Origin: Sandaracinaceae bacterium
GTDB lineage: Bacteria; Myxococcota_A; Polyangia; Polyangiales; JADJQN01
Length of the DNA: 64,000 nt
Assembly (NCBI GenBank): GCA_016712745.1
Contig: JADJQN010000003.1
Coordinates: forward strand, 496,001 to 560,000
Direction of reading: 5' to 3'
In this document: in pieces, positions 51,623-60,005 of the stretch
Layout: each line of letters begins with the position of its first letter
Numbering within the stretch: the first letter of the stretch is position 1
The notes under the pieces: model-generated
What the model saw: the letters and a program-made list of their open reading frames with translations, nothing else
Database searches by the model: none
What the model was told of the DNA's origin: nothing
Made by a program: the position numbers and the translations under genes

Positions 51623-51719
51623 GAGGCACCATGGAGGGTGGAATGACCGCTGCGCGTGAGTTGTCGCCTCGGTCGAGCGATCCGTGCCTCGGTCGTATCG
51701 CCACAGGCTCTCGACCTTG

Positions 51720-51734
51720 ATGACAAAAGTCAAT
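51720..51734. promoter_or_regulatory. Crp/Fnr-type operator ahead of nirK
   Basis: The plus strand reads ATGACAAAAGTCAAT, so on the nirK strand it is ATTGAC-N4-GTCAT, the same form as at norC and the HiPIP gene. It ends 97 bp before the nirK ATG. Confidence 0.7.
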
Positions 51735-51860
51735 CGCGCCGCGGATGGTGAGGGCGGTTGTCGGGATCTGCTTATAGATGGACAGCTTTATGCCCGCCCG
51801 CGGGCTGAAAGGCGCGCCGGTCCCTGAGTTGGGCGTTGCATTGAGCATTGCGCACGAGCA

Positions 51861-51874
51861 AGTAAGCACTTACT
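51861..51874. promoter_or_regulatory. Likely TetR autoregulatory palindrome
   Basis: AGTAAG-CA-CTTACT (6+2+6 dyad) ends 9 bp before the TetR ATG. Its position over the start region and its AGTAAG/CTTACT arms fit a TetR-family operator controlling the downstream eight-gene operon. Confidence 0.6.
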
Positions 51875-51883
51875 CTCCTGCGC

Positions 51884-52504
51884 ATGGGAGCGCTTCGCCG
51901 CACATCCGAGGATCGACAGCTCGAGCTGACCGACGCCGCCCTACACATCATCGCGACAAAGGGCATCGCGGCCTTGAGTACTCGCGGGCTCGCGGCGCAG
52001 GTCGGGCTCTCCACCGGCGCAATCTTTAAGCACTTCGCATCGCTCGAAACGCTGCTCGACGCTGTCGTGGCGCGCGTCGAAGCAGTGCTCGAGTCCACGT
52101 ATCCGCCTTCGACGCTTCCCCCCGTCGAGCGCCTCGAACGCTTCGTCGAGGCCCGAAGCACGGCCGTGGGCAATCAGCTCGGTATCCTGCGGCTCGTTCT
52201 CTCTGAGCAATTCCTTCTCGCGCTGCCGAAGAGCGGCTCCAGGCGCCTTGCGGTCTGCGTGCAGCAGACGCGCACCTTCGTGCTCGAGTGCGTGCGCGAG
52301 GGGCAGGAGGCAGGAGAGCTGCGCTCAGATCTCCCCGCCGAAACGCTCGCACCGGTCGTCATGGGCACCGTGCAGATGCTGGCGCTCTCTGGCTCGAAGG
52401 CTCGGCAACGAGATGACGATGCGCGCGCAGTTCTGGGCAGCCTGCTCGCGCTCCTCCGTTCGCCCGCTGTCGCTCCCACGTCGAGCAGAAAGAGGTTCCC
52501 ATGA
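51884..52504 (+). CDS. TetR/AcrR family regulator
   Basis: A 206-aa repressor. The N-terminal HTH is ALHIIATKGIAALSTRGLAAQ followed by GLSTGAIFKHFASLETLLDAV, typical of TetR. The C-terminal ligand domain (about 80-200) is helical with a small-molecule pocket of unknown specificity. It is the first gene of an operon whose members overlap by 4-8 bases, with the exceptions noted below. It is divergent from nirK with a 261-bp spacer. Confidence 0.92.
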   Translation: MGALRRTSEDRQLELTDAALHIIATKGIAALSTRGLAAQVGLSTGAIFKHFASLETLLDAVVARVEAVLESTYPPSTLPPVERLERFVEARSTAVGNQLGILRLVLSEQFLLALPKSGSRRLAVCVQQTRTFVLECVREGQEAGELRSDLPAETLAPVVMGTVQMLALSGSKARQRDDDARAVLGSLLALLRSPAVAPTSSRKRFP

Positions 52505-52938
52505 AGCGTTTGATTCTCACCACCACCTTCGCGGTCGCTGCGCTGTCGCTTGGAGGCTGTGCCACGCAGTCCGCGGCGCAACACCACGCGGCGACACTCG
52601 GTGGACCAGCAAGTCGCGTCGTCGAACTCCCCGGCACGCCGAGCGCGGGCGAGCCGCGCGAAGTTCGGGTGCTCGTGGACGAGCCCGCTTTGAAGCTCGC
52701 GAGCATCGTGCTTCGGGGTGGCACCGTGCTGCCAACACACCACTCCGAGGTGCCCGTGACGATCATGGCCCTTCAGGGCAGCGGTACCGTGGTGGCCGGG
52801 GCCGAGCGACTGCGCCTCGATCCCACGCACGCGGTCGTCCTTGCGCCAAACGTCCCACACGCAGTGGAGCCAGACACCGGGACCGATCTCGTGCTGCTCG
52901 TTCATCACCTCGGACGCGGAGAGGAGCATCACCAATGA
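52501..52938 (+). CDS. Cupin-domain lipoprotein
   Basis: 145 aa with lipobox ALSLGGC. The single cupin barrel shows the two motifs HHSEVPVTIMALQGSG and LAPNVPHAV with metal-binding His. The function of isolated cupins is varied (sensor, isomerase, dioxygenase). The start overlaps the TetR stop (ATGA). Its place in an export operon suggests a role in sensing or processing the exported compound. Confidence 0.82.
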   Translation: MKRLILTTTFAVAALSLGGCATQSAAQHHAATLGGPASRVVELPGTPSAGEPREVRVLVDEPALKLASIVLRGGTVLPTHHSEVPVTIMALQGSGTVVAGAERLRLDPTHAVVLAPNVPHAVEPDTGTDLVLLVHHLGRGEEHHQ

Positions 52939-53360
52939 AGACCGGTCGCTACAACGTCGGCGTGGGACTGCTCGTCATGGCGGGCTTCATGCTCTACGGG
53001 TTCCTTCTCATCTACCTGCGTGACTTCGCGCCAGACAAGGAAGCCTGGGTCGCCAGCTACTCGGTTGGTAAGCACTTCGAGGCGCGCCTCGCGCATGTAC
53101 ACGGGAACCTCTTCGCGCTGCTCAACCTCGCGCTGGGGTTCGTGCTCGTGCGTCTCGCTTCGGCGAGTGACAGGGCGCGCAACGCGGCAGCATGGCTCGG
53201 CCTCGCGGGGCTCCTCATGCCCACCGGGATCCTCGGCGAGGTGTATCTCGGCCTCTCGCCGATCTTCGTGCTGCTCGGCGCCGTGGCGATGACGGCCTCG
53301 GTCGTGCTCACCGGCGTGCTGGCGCTGAAGCACTGGGGCGACGGGAGGGCTGCAACATGA
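52935..53360 (+). CDS. Small four-helix membrane protein
   Basis: 141 aa. The ATG at 52935 overlaps the cupin stop (ATGA). About four membrane helices are visible (VGVGLLVMAGFMLYGFLLIY, LFALLNLALGFVLVRLA, WLGLAGLLMPTGILGEVYLG, VAMTASVVLTGVLAL). A conserved-looking HVHGN motif precedes the second helix and could bind metal or haem. No family recognised. Confidence 0.7.
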   Translation: MKTGRYNVGVGLLVMAGFMLYGFLLIYLRDFAPDKEAWVASYSVGKHFEARLAHVHGNLFALLNLALGFVLVRLASASDRARNAAAWLGLAGLLMPTGILGEVYLGLSPIFVLLGAVAMTASVVLTGVLALKHWGDGRAAT

Positions 53361-53782
53361 GCACCGCAACTGTCGCTCGACCCAGGTCGCGCCCCGCTGC
53401 TGGGCGCTGGCTCCTCGGTGGCCTGGCCGTCGTATTCGGCGTCGCCACATTGCTCGAGGGTGGGAACGTACTTTGGGGTGGGCCCGACGCGCGAGCAGAG
53501 GCCGGGAACGTCGTCCCGTTCGTTTTGATGTTCAACTTTGGCGCCGGGTTCGCCTACGTCGCCGGAGGGCTCGCCACGCTGCTCGGTCGCAGGTGGAGCA
53601 TCTGGGTGGCGCGAGGGCTCGCGATATCGACGCTGCTCGTCTTCGCGGCGTTCGGGGTTCACGTGCTCTCGGGCGGTTCCCATGAGACGCGGACGCTGAT
53701 CGCGATGACCCTCCGCTCGGGGTTCTGGGTAGCGCAGGCGCTCCTCTTGCCCCGCTTGTTCGAGGGAGGCCGCCATGCGTGA
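53357..53782 (+). CDS. Small four-helix membrane protein
   Basis: 141 aa, ATG at 53357 overlapping the preceding stop (ATGA). Four membrane segments (LLGGLAVVFGVATLLEGG, FVLMFNFGAGFAYVAGG, ISTLLVFAAFGVHVLSG and a C-terminal helix) with few polar residues. It is similar in size to the gene before it, and the two may form a pair. Function unknown. Confidence 0.7.
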   Translation: MSTATVARPRSRPAAGRWLLGGLAVVFGVATLLEGGNVLWGGPDARAEAGNVVPFVLMFNFGAGFAYVAGGLATLLGRRWSIWVARGLAISTLLVFAAFGVHVLSGGSHETRTLIAMTLRSGFWVAQALLLPRLFEGGRHA

Positions 53783-54323
53783 GCGTTGGTCGAACACAAG
53801 CGTCGCGCTCCACTGGCTCGCCGCGGCACTCATTGTCGGACTGGCGACGGCAGGGTTCGTCATGACGGACCTTCCGGCTGACTCGAGCGGGCGGCTGCTC
53901 ATCTCGCGGATGCACACGCTCGGTGGGGCGACGCTGATGCTGCTCACCGTCGCGCGTCTCGTCGTCCGGCGCCGCGGGCCTGCAGTGACACCGCTGCCTG
54001 TCTCCGAGCTTCACCGCCGAGGGGTCGGCGTGATTCACGCGCTCCTCTATGCGGTGACCTTCGCCATCGGCGCGAGTGGATTCGTCACCGGTGCACGAAG
54101 CGCGTGGCCAGACTATCTGCGAGGGAAGCTCGTTGAAGCTCCGGCACTTGAGCAACTCGCATCCCGTGAGGCGCACGAGGTACTGGTGTTCGGGCTGCTC
54201 GGCCTGGTGCTGCTTCACGTGGGTGGCGTGATGCTCCAGCAATTTCGCACGGGCGGAGTTCTCAGGCGGATGGTGCCATTCCTGGACCGTAAGTCGCCCA
54301 TTCGCGAGCGAGACGCGCGGTGA
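53775..54323 (+). CDS. Cytochrome b561-type membrane protein
   Basis: A 182-aa protein with four membrane helices and His residues placed for two b haems: VALHWLAAALI, RMHTLGGATLML, VIHALLYAV and AHEVLVFGLLGLVLLHVGG. The family transfers electrons between quinol or dehydrogenases and periplasmic acceptors. It overlaps both neighbours. Its presence between membrane proteins and an ABC exporter suggests a redox step tied to export. Confidence 0.82.
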   Translation: MRERWSNTSVALHWLAAALIVGLATAGFVMTDLPADSSGRLLISRMHTLGGATLMLLTVARLVVRRRGPAVTPLPVSELHRRGVGVIHALLYAVTFAIGASGFVTGARSAWPDYLRGKLVEAPALEQLASREAHEVLVFGLLGLVLLHVGGVMLQQFRTGGVLRRMVPFLDRKSPIRERDAR

Positions 54324-55501
54324 GGTCGATGGCTGCTCTGAACGTCTTGCGCCGAGCGTTCGGCGCCGTGCGCAGCGGGCTGTGGGTCATCGTACTCGTC
54401 GCGGTCGTGCTCCTCGTCGCGTGGTTCCGGGTCTGGTCGCCTGTCCGCGTGGAGGTCGCTCGCATCGATCGCGGTACCATCACGCAGGAAGCGTTCGGAC
54501 GTGGCACCATCGAGAGCCAGCGCGAAGCTGGCGTGGGGTTCGACCTGGTGGGTCGACTCAGCGAGGTTCTGGTCGATGAGGGAGCCCGCGTCACCCTTGG
54601 CCAGGAGCTTGCGCGCCTCGAGACGGATCAGGCCCAAGCTGACCTACGTTCCGCGCAGACGGGCATCGGGGCGGCGCGCGCCTCGTTGCAGCGACTTGCT
54701 GCGGAGGAGGAGCGCGCGCGAGCGCTTCTCGCGACCGCAGAGCGCGAGGCGACGCGGACGCTTGCACTGTTCAACGCGCGGGTCGTGCCGGGCCAGCAGC
54801 GCGATGAGACCAGCGACCGCCTGCGTGTGGCTCGCGCCGAGCTCGATCGCGTTCTCGCTCAACGTTCAGAGGCTACACGCGGCATCGACGTCGCAACAGG
54901 CGGAGCCGAGCAGCGACGGGTCGCCATGGTGCGCGCCACGTTGCTGGCGCCCTTCGATGGTCTGGTGACGCGCAGGCTGCGCGAACCAGGCGACACCGTC
55001 ACCGTCGGTTCGACGGTGCTGCGAGTCGTTGACACGAACCGCGTGTACGTAAACGCCGCGGTGGACGAGACGATGCTGCCGCGGCTCGCTGCGGATCAGC
55101 CCGCCGCGATCTTCTTTCCAGGCTCGGCTGCGTCAGTCGTGGGCCGCGTGAGCAGAATCTCGTGGGAGGCGGATCGGCAGACGCACGAGCTTCTGGTCGA
55201 GGTCACGCCCGAGCGACTGGAGCGGCGCGTTGCCATCGGCCAGCGCGCCGACGTGCGGATCGAAGTCGGACGCCAGGACCGTGCCCTGCGACTTCCGATC
55301 CGCATGGTCCACCACGACGCAACGGGTGCCTTCGTCTACGTCGACCGCGGCGGCAGAATCGCACTGGTCCGTCCAAGGCTTGGCCTCACCGGAAACGACC
55401 AGGTCGAGGTCCTCGAGGGACTCGTGGAGGGCGAGGCCATCCTGGCTGCGCCCGGTGCGGCCTCAACCCTGCCGCTCGGGCGACGCTGGGTGGCACAGTG
55501 A
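54320..55501 (+). CDS. Membrane-fusion protein of a MacA/DevB-type exporter
   Basis: A 393-aa periplasmic adaptor with one N-terminal membrane helix (about 22-40). It has a lipoyl-like half (FGRGTIESQREAGVGFDLVG and APFDGLVTRRLREPGDTV), a helical hairpin between them (about 100-200), and beta-barrel/membrane-proximal domains. It starts at a GTG overlapping the cytochrome stop; an ATG at 54329 is an alternative. The following permease and ATPase complete a tripartite-type exporter without a visible outer-membrane factor. Confidence 0.9.
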   Translation: MRSMAALNVLRRAFGAVRSGLWVIVLVAVVLLVAWFRVWSPVRVEVARIDRGTITQEAFGRGTIESQREAGVGFDLVGRLSEVLVDEGARVTLGQELARLETDQAQADLRSAQTGIGAARASLQRLAAEEERARALLATAEREATRTLALFNARVVPGQQRDETSDRLRVARAELDRVLAQRSEATRGIDVATGGAEQRRVAMVRATLLAPFDGLVTRRLREPGDTVTVGSTVLRVVDTNRVYVNAAVDETMLPRLAADQPAAIFFPGSAASVVGRVSRISWEADRQTHELLVEVTPERLERRVAIGQRADVRIEVGRQDRALRLPIRMVHHDATGAFVYVDRGGRIALVRPRLGLTGNDQVEVLEGLVEGEAILAAPGAASTLPLGRRWVAQ

Positions 55502-56709
55502 ACCTTGCTCTCCGGGACGTCCGCAGGCACGTCGCCCGTTTCGTCGGCACCGCCGCTGGCCTTGGCCTTCTGCTCAGCGTCGTCGTCGCGATGCAAGGCA
55601 TCTACGCCGGAATGGTGGATGACGCGACGATCCTGACCCGCGCGATGCGCGCCGACCTATGGCTTGTCCAGCGCGACACTCGTGGACCCTTTGCGGAAGG
55701 CTCTCGGCTGGATCCGAGCGTCGAGGCACGAGCCTCGGCAGTGCCGGGTGTGCGCACAGCAAGGCCGTACACCTATCAGCTCATTCAACGAGAGCAGCGC
55801 GGCGCCGTCATGCGCATCGCTCTCGTCGGGCTCGGCTGGCCGGACGATCCGGGACGCTCCCTGCCGCTCGTGCGTGGGCGGCGTCTGCAGCAACCGCACG
55901 GAGAGATGATCGTCGACGCCTCCCTCGGGCTCGGGATCGGCGAGTCGCTGGCGCTCGGAGGCGAGCAGTACCGTGTGGTGGGGCTCACGAAGAACGCGCT
56001 CACTTCGGGTGGCGACTCCGTCGCCTTCGTAAGCGTCGCGGATGCCGAGCTCATCGCCTTCGACCAGCCTGCTGAGGCCGCGGTGCTCGAACGTCAGCGC
56101 GTGGTGGCACGCTTGCGCGGCACGGACCTCGGCCGCGGGCAGCCCACTCTCGAGGACCTAGTGACAGATGCGCGGTGGCGGGCGCCCGCGCTTGCTTCGC
56201 CCCCCGTGGCTGCGGTGCTTGTCGAAGCGGACCCGCATCGAATCGCCGAAGTGCGGGAGGTCATGCGGAGCTGGGGCGACGTCAGCGTCTACTCGCAGGA
56301 CGAAGAGGAGGCGCTGCTCCTCGGTGGCGTCGTCCAGCGAGCACGGATGCAGATCGGGCTCTTCACGGTGATCCTCACACTCACCGCTGCCGTGATCATC
56401 ATGATGGTCATGTACAACCTGACCCTCGAGAAGACGCACGATCTCGCCGTGCTCAAGCTCATGGGTGCGCCGCGGACCCGCCTCCTTGGCCTCATCCTGC
56501 AGCAGGCGTGGCTGCTGGGGGCGCTGGCCTATGCGGTTGCCTTCGCGATGGGCGAGCTTGCCTTCCCGATGTTCCCTCGTCGGGTTCTCATCACGGAGAC
56601 CATCTCGCTCGTGGCGCCGGTCGCGACGATGGGCATCGTCACCCTCGCCAGCATCCTCGGTCTCACACACGTGATGCGCATCGACCCGTCGGTAGCGCTG
56701 GAGGGCTGA
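55498..56709 (+). CDS. FtsX-like ABC transporter permease (DevC/MacB-type)
   Basis: A 403-aa permease. The GTG at 55498 overlaps the adaptor stop (GTGA). One N-terminal membrane helix (FVGTAAGLGLLLSVVVAM), a large extracytoplasmic domain (about 45-270), and three C-terminal helices (ILTLTAAVIIMMVMYNLTL, LILQQAWLLGALAYAVAF, LVAPVATMGIVTLASILGL) form the FtsX/MacB layout. The cytoplasmic LEKTHDLAVLKLMGA loop contacts the ATPase. It works with the neighbouring ATP-binding protein and adaptor. Confidence 0.9.
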   Translation: MNLALRDVRRHVARFVGTAAGLGLLLSVVVAMQGIYAGMVDDATILTRAMRADLWLVQRDTRGPFAEGSRLDPSVEARASAVPGVRTARPYTYQLIQREQRGAVMRIALVGLGWPDDPGRSLPLVRGRRLQQPHGEMIVDASLGLGIGESLALGGEQYRVVGLTKNALTSGGDSVAFVSVADAELIAFDQPAEAAVLERQRVVARLRGTDLGRGQPTLEDLVTDARWRAPALASPPVAAVLVEADPHRIAEVREVMRSWGDVSVYSQDEEEALLLGGVVQRARMQIGLFTVILTLTAAVIIMMVMYNLTLEKTHDLAVLKLMGAPRTRLLGLILQQAWLLGALAYAVAFAMGELAFPMFPRRVLITETISLVAPVATMGIVTLASILGLTHVMRIDPSVALEG

Positions 56710-56711
56710 GG

Positions 56712-57422
56712 ATGGAAGACGCAGTGCGCGCGTTGGATTTGACCAAAACGTACGGTACAGGACCGTCTGCCGTGAAGGCCCTGGACCACGTCACCCTGAC
56801 CATCGCGCGCGGGACGGTCGCAGCGCTGCTTGGGCCGAGCGGGTCTGGCAAGTCAACGCTCATCAAAGCCTTGGGCTTTGTCTCGCCGGCCGATACGGGT
56901 GAGGTCTTCTTCGGGGGGCGCCTTGTCGTGAAGGACGGCGTTCCGCTGGCAGACCTTGCCGCTCTGCGTCGGCGTCACCTTGGCTTCGTGTTCCAGAAGG
57001 CGAATCTCACCTCGTTCCTCACGGCAAGGGAGAACGTGGAGATCGCGTGCGAGTTCGGTGGCAAGAGCGATGGCAGAAAACGTGCTCGTGAGCTGCTCGA
57101 GTACCTCGACGTTGCCGGACGGGAGCGCTCGTACCCCGAGATGCTCAGCGGCGGCGAGCAGCAGCGCGTGGCCATCGCGAGAGCCTTGGCGAACGAACCT
57201 TCGCTGATCCTCGCGGACGAACCGACCGCCGCACTCGACAGCGTTCGCAGCCGAAGCGTCATGGAGCTATTCCGAAAAGTCGCGCACGACCGCGGCGCTG
57301 CGGTCTTGGTGGTCACCCACGACCATCGAGCGCTTGACGTGTTCGATGTGCTCTACGAGATGGAGGATGGGCAGATCCGCGCCCATCAACAGGAGCGCCC
57401 CGCGCCGCCTGCGGCACGATGA
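56712..57422 (+). CDS. ABC transporter ATP-binding protein
   Basis: A 236-aa ATPase of the MacB/LolD type that energises the FtsX permease. Walker A is GPSGSGKST, the signature is LSGGEQQRVAIARAL, Walker B is LILADEPTAALD, and the switch His is in LVVTHDHRALD. The ATG at 56712 is 2 bp after the permease stop. It is the last gene of the operon, followed by a hairpin-rich spacer. Confidence 0.95.
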   Translation: MEDAVRALDLTKTYGTGPSAVKALDHVTLTIARGTVAALLGPSGSGKSTLIKALGFVSPADTGEVFFGGRLVVKDGVPLADLAALRRRHLGFVFQKANLTSFLTARENVEIACEFGGKSDGRKRARELLEYLDVAGRERSYPEMLSGGEQQRVAIARALANEPSLILADEPTAALDSVRSRSVMELFRKVAHDRGAAVLVVTHDHRALDVFDVLYEMEDGQIRAHQQERPAPPAAR

Positions 57423-57522
57423 GGCTCTCACCTGACCGCCGAAGCGCAGCCGCCGCGAGCGCCTCCTCGGGGACGCAATGATGCTTCACGCCGGGATGTC
57501 ATTTGCGGACGCCTGCCGAAAA

Positions 57523-57679
57523 TCGCGGCAGCGACGAGGGACGTGCAGTCAAACCTCACCTCAGCAAGCACAGCCAGAGGTGAAGTCGCGGCAGCGACAA
57601 GGAGACTGCGAGTCTCCTCCGCGTGGGGGAGGCTCAGCTTTGGCTACGCCAAGGCTGAGGGGGCGGCGCGTGCCGCCCC
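57523..57679. repeat. Cluster of hairpins and a 13-bp direct repeat after the ABC operon
   Basis: The direct repeat TCGCGGCAGCGAC occurs at 57523-57535 and 57586-57598. Several inverted repeats follow: TCACCTC/GAGGTGA with a 14-base loop, AGGAGACT-GCG-AGTCTCCT (57600-57618), CTCAGCTTTGGC/GCCAAGGCTGAG (57633-57644 and 57648-57659) and GGGGCGGC/GCCGCCCC (57660-57667 and 57672-57679). There is no T-run, so a simple intrinsic terminator is unlikely. It may be a REP-like dispersed element. Confidence 0.6.
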
Positions 57680-57681
57680 TA

Positions 57682-58638
57682 CTACTGACAGGTGCCGATG
57701 TTCGGGACCGGAACGCCGGCGTCCGGAAGTCCGCCATCGAGATCGCTCACGTTGAGCAGCGAGGTGCAGGTCTGTCCGCCAGTGCAAACCGAAACCTCGG
57801 CGGTCGGATCGCAAAGCGTGCGGCAAAGATTTTCCGTGCCCGTTCCGCCATCGGGAAGGACCTCGGGGAAACACTGCGTGCCGGGCATGCAGCCATCGAT
57901 GAACTCACACGCAGAACCTGCTGCGCCGGTGCCACCATCGGGCGGCGAGAAGGGGAAGCAGGTGCCGATCGGAATGCCCGCGCCACCGAAGACCCAGTAG
58001 CAGCCTTCACCCTCGCCACAGCCCGTCTGAGCATTGGCATCGCAGTTGTCGGTCGGCGCGCAAACGCCAAATGTCGTCGGGTCGCCCGAGAGCAAGGGAC
58101 AGTACTCGTCCGCAGCGCAGTCCGGCGCACCGTCACCGCCGCAAAGCGACTGACAACGCGAGAGCGCCGTGTTAGCCGGATCAAGCCAGCAGAAAAGTCC
58201 CTGGCGACAGGGGTCCGCATTGCCGCCGTCAGCAACCGGCCGCGAGAAACGCGCGCACAGCACGCCAAGACCAACGCGATCTTGCGCAGCAACTGCCGAC
58301 ACGCACTCGAACGTAAGCGCAAATGCCTCGCCTTCGCCGCGCGCGACAACCGTGCACTTACGAGCGCCGGCTGTGTCATCGGGGCAGCTGGTCGGGTCGT
58401 ACGGGTCGCATGCTCCGCCGATCACGCCAGCATCTGCGCCAAGGTCGACGCTCATGCCCAGGTCGACGCTCATACCCAGGTCGACGGCGGTGCTCATGTC
58501 GGAGCTCGGGGCATCCTGAGAACCGAGATCGACAGGCGTTCCCGAATCCGTGCCCGGCGTCATCTCATCATCGCCACCACAACCAGCAACCATCAAAGCT
58601 GCCAACCCCAAAACCACCGTCGATGACTTCCAAGACAT
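57682..58638 (-). CDS. Cys-rich lipoprotein with DMG-type linker
   Basis: A 318-aa lipoprotein with signal peptide and lipobox LMVAGC. The linker carries repeats of VDLGMSVDLG type. The mature part has about 20 Cys in short disulfide-type modules (DPCRQGLFCWL, CGEGEGCYWVFGG, GCMPGTQCFPE, CTGGQTCTSLL), the same style as the Cys-rich middle of the LAS-peptidase lipoprotein at 11405. No catalytic domain is visible; a surface or matrix role is likely. The ATG at 58638 is chosen for the signal peptide. Confidence 0.72.
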   Translation of the reverse strand: MSWKSSTVVLGLAALMVAGCGGDDEMTPGTDSGTPVDLGSQDAPSSDMSTAVDLGMSVDLGMSVDLGADAGVIGGACDPYDPTSCPDDTAGARKCTVVARGEGEAFALTFECVSAVAAQDRVGLGVLCARFSRPVADGGNADPCRQGLFCWLDPANTALSRCQSLCGGDGAPDCAADEYCPLLSGDPTTFGVCAPTDNCDANAQTGCGEGEGCYWVFGGAGIPIGTCFPFSPPDGGTGAAGSACEFIDGCMPGTQCFPEVLPDGGTGTENLCRTLCDPTAEVSVCTGGQTCTSLLNVSDLDGGLPDAGVPVPNIGTCQ

Positions 58639-58830
58639 GCAATCCTCCACATAAGAAAGGCTTAGAAAAGCCTTTGTTTCCGTTGGAATCGCCCGATTTC
58701 CCCTCGGATCCGAACGAAACGCTCGGACCCTACTCAATGCCGTGGTGTAGGTCAACGTGAGCGACCTCTCAGAGGCTGGCCCACTGCCTTGATTTTGAGG
58801 CATTGGTGCCGTACACACAGATGGTCCTTA

Positions 58831-59415
58831 ATGAAAACGGTGTTCAAATTCCTCTGCGCGTTGACCCTCACGGTAGCGGTCGCGTTGCCCGTTTTGCCTC
58901 AGAACGTTCGCGCACAGATCTACTTCAGCGTACGCGAGCTTCTCTCGACGCAGTTTCGCGCCTCGCAACGCGTCAGTTTTGTGCGGGTGCGCCCGACAGC
59001 CGAGCAGCGCACTCGAATCGAGGCGCGCCTCGGGCATCCGCTCACGCGTGACGAATACATCGTCTACATCGCCGCGACCGGCGGCCATGTCGATGGCTAC
59101 GCCGTCTTCGATGCCGAGCGCGGGCAACACGAGCTCATTGATTTCGCGTCGTTCTTCGACGCGCAAGGTCACGTGACCGGTGTCGAAGTCGTGCAATATC
59201 GAGAGCCGTACGGTGACGCTGTCCGCACTGCGCGATTCCGCGAACAGTTCCGCGGACGCACCGCGCAAAGTGGATTTCGCCCCGGCCACGACATCGACAT
59301 CATTTCTGGCGCGACAATTTCATCGCGTTCTCTGTGCGTGGGCGTCCAGCGCACTGCAGTGCTGATCGATGAGCTCGCTGTTCGCACGAGCTTGGCCCCG
59401 ACCGCTTCGCGATGA
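58831..59415 (+). CDS. Exported FMN-binding-domain protein (RnfG/NosR-like)
   Basis: A 194-aa protein with a Sec signal (VAVALPVLPQNVRA-QI). The C-terminal FMN-binding domain has DIDIISGATISSR, where the SGATxS/T motif is where FMN is attached covalently through phosphate in RnfG, NqrC and NosR. It therefore probably carries flavin outside the cytoplasm as an electron carrier. The ATG at 58831 starts the signal peptide. The next gene overlaps its stop (ATGA). No ApbE flavin transferase is in the window. Confidence 0.85.
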   Translation: MKTVFKFLCALTLTVAVALPVLPQNVRAQIYFSVRELLSTQFRASQRVSFVRVRPTAEQRTRIEARLGHPLTRDEYIVYIAATGGHVDGYAVFDAERGQHELIDFASFFDAQGHVTGVEVVQYREPYGDAVRTARFREQFRGRTAQSGFRPGHDIDIISGATISSRSLCVGVQRTAVLIDELAVRTSLAPTASR

Positions 59416-59987
59416 GAGACTTCGAGCGGCCCAGTGACCGTCTACGCGACCTTAGCTTTCACGCACGCCTGGTGTACAGCGTCTTTCTCGTCTTCACGCT
59501 GGCAGCGCTTGGCATCACCGCGTGGCTTGCTGACGAGATGGTTGGCGCTGACCTCAGCTCCGTTCATTCATATTACGCAGGCGAGGAATCGACGGAGGCT
59601 CAGCCTTCCCCCGTAGGCGGCCCTTCGCTCGATCTTCCGGAAGACGCGGTCATTCGCACGCCGCCGATGCCGCGTCGCAAACTTCTCGAAGTCACGCACT
59701 TCCATCTCTTCTCGATGCCGATCTATCTTTTGATTCTCTCGCACCTCTACATGCTGTCGCGCGCGAGCGGCCGGGCGAAGTCGGTGTGGATACTCCTTGC
59801 GACGATCGGTGTAGCGGCTCACGTGGCCGCGCCATGGATCGCAGCCACCGGCACGAGCCTCGGCCGGGCCTTCTACGCTGCCAGCGGAACGCTGCTCGCT
59901 GTGCCGTTCTTGGTGATGTGCATCGGGCCGCTCATGGAGATGTGGAGCAAGCCGCCACCGAAACGCGACGACCCTAAAGCTGCGTGA
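59412..59987 (+). CDS. Membrane protein coupled to the FMN-binding protein
   Basis: A 191-aa protein with about four membrane helices (VYSVFLVFTLAALGITAWLA, MPIYLLILSHLYML, ILLATIGVAAHVAAPWIAA, FYAASGTLLAVPFLVMCIG). Helix-borne His (VTHFHLFSMPIYLLILSHLY, VAAHVAAPW) could bind two haems. Translational coupling to the FMN-binding protein suggests a small membrane electron-transfer module. No family recognised. Confidence 0.65.
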   Translation: MRDFERPSDRLRDLSFHARLVYSVFLVFTLAALGITAWLADEMVGADLSSVHSYYAGEESTEAQPSPVGGPSLDLPEDAVIRTPPMPRRKLLEVTHFHLFSMPIYLLILSHLYMLSRASGRAKSVWILLATIGVAAHVAAPWIAATGTSLGRAFYAASGTLLAVPFLVMCIGPLMEMWSKPPPKRDDPKAA

Positions 59988-60005
59988 GCGCAGCTGTCCG
60001 CGAGC

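Noticed and set aside
57478..58626. A 382-codon open frame on the plus strand opposite the Cys-rich lipoprotein gene
   Set aside because: The minus-strand frame has a signal peptide, lipobox and Cys modules typical of the organism; the plus frame is Arg/Ala-rich with no motif, a usual shadow in GC-rich DNA.
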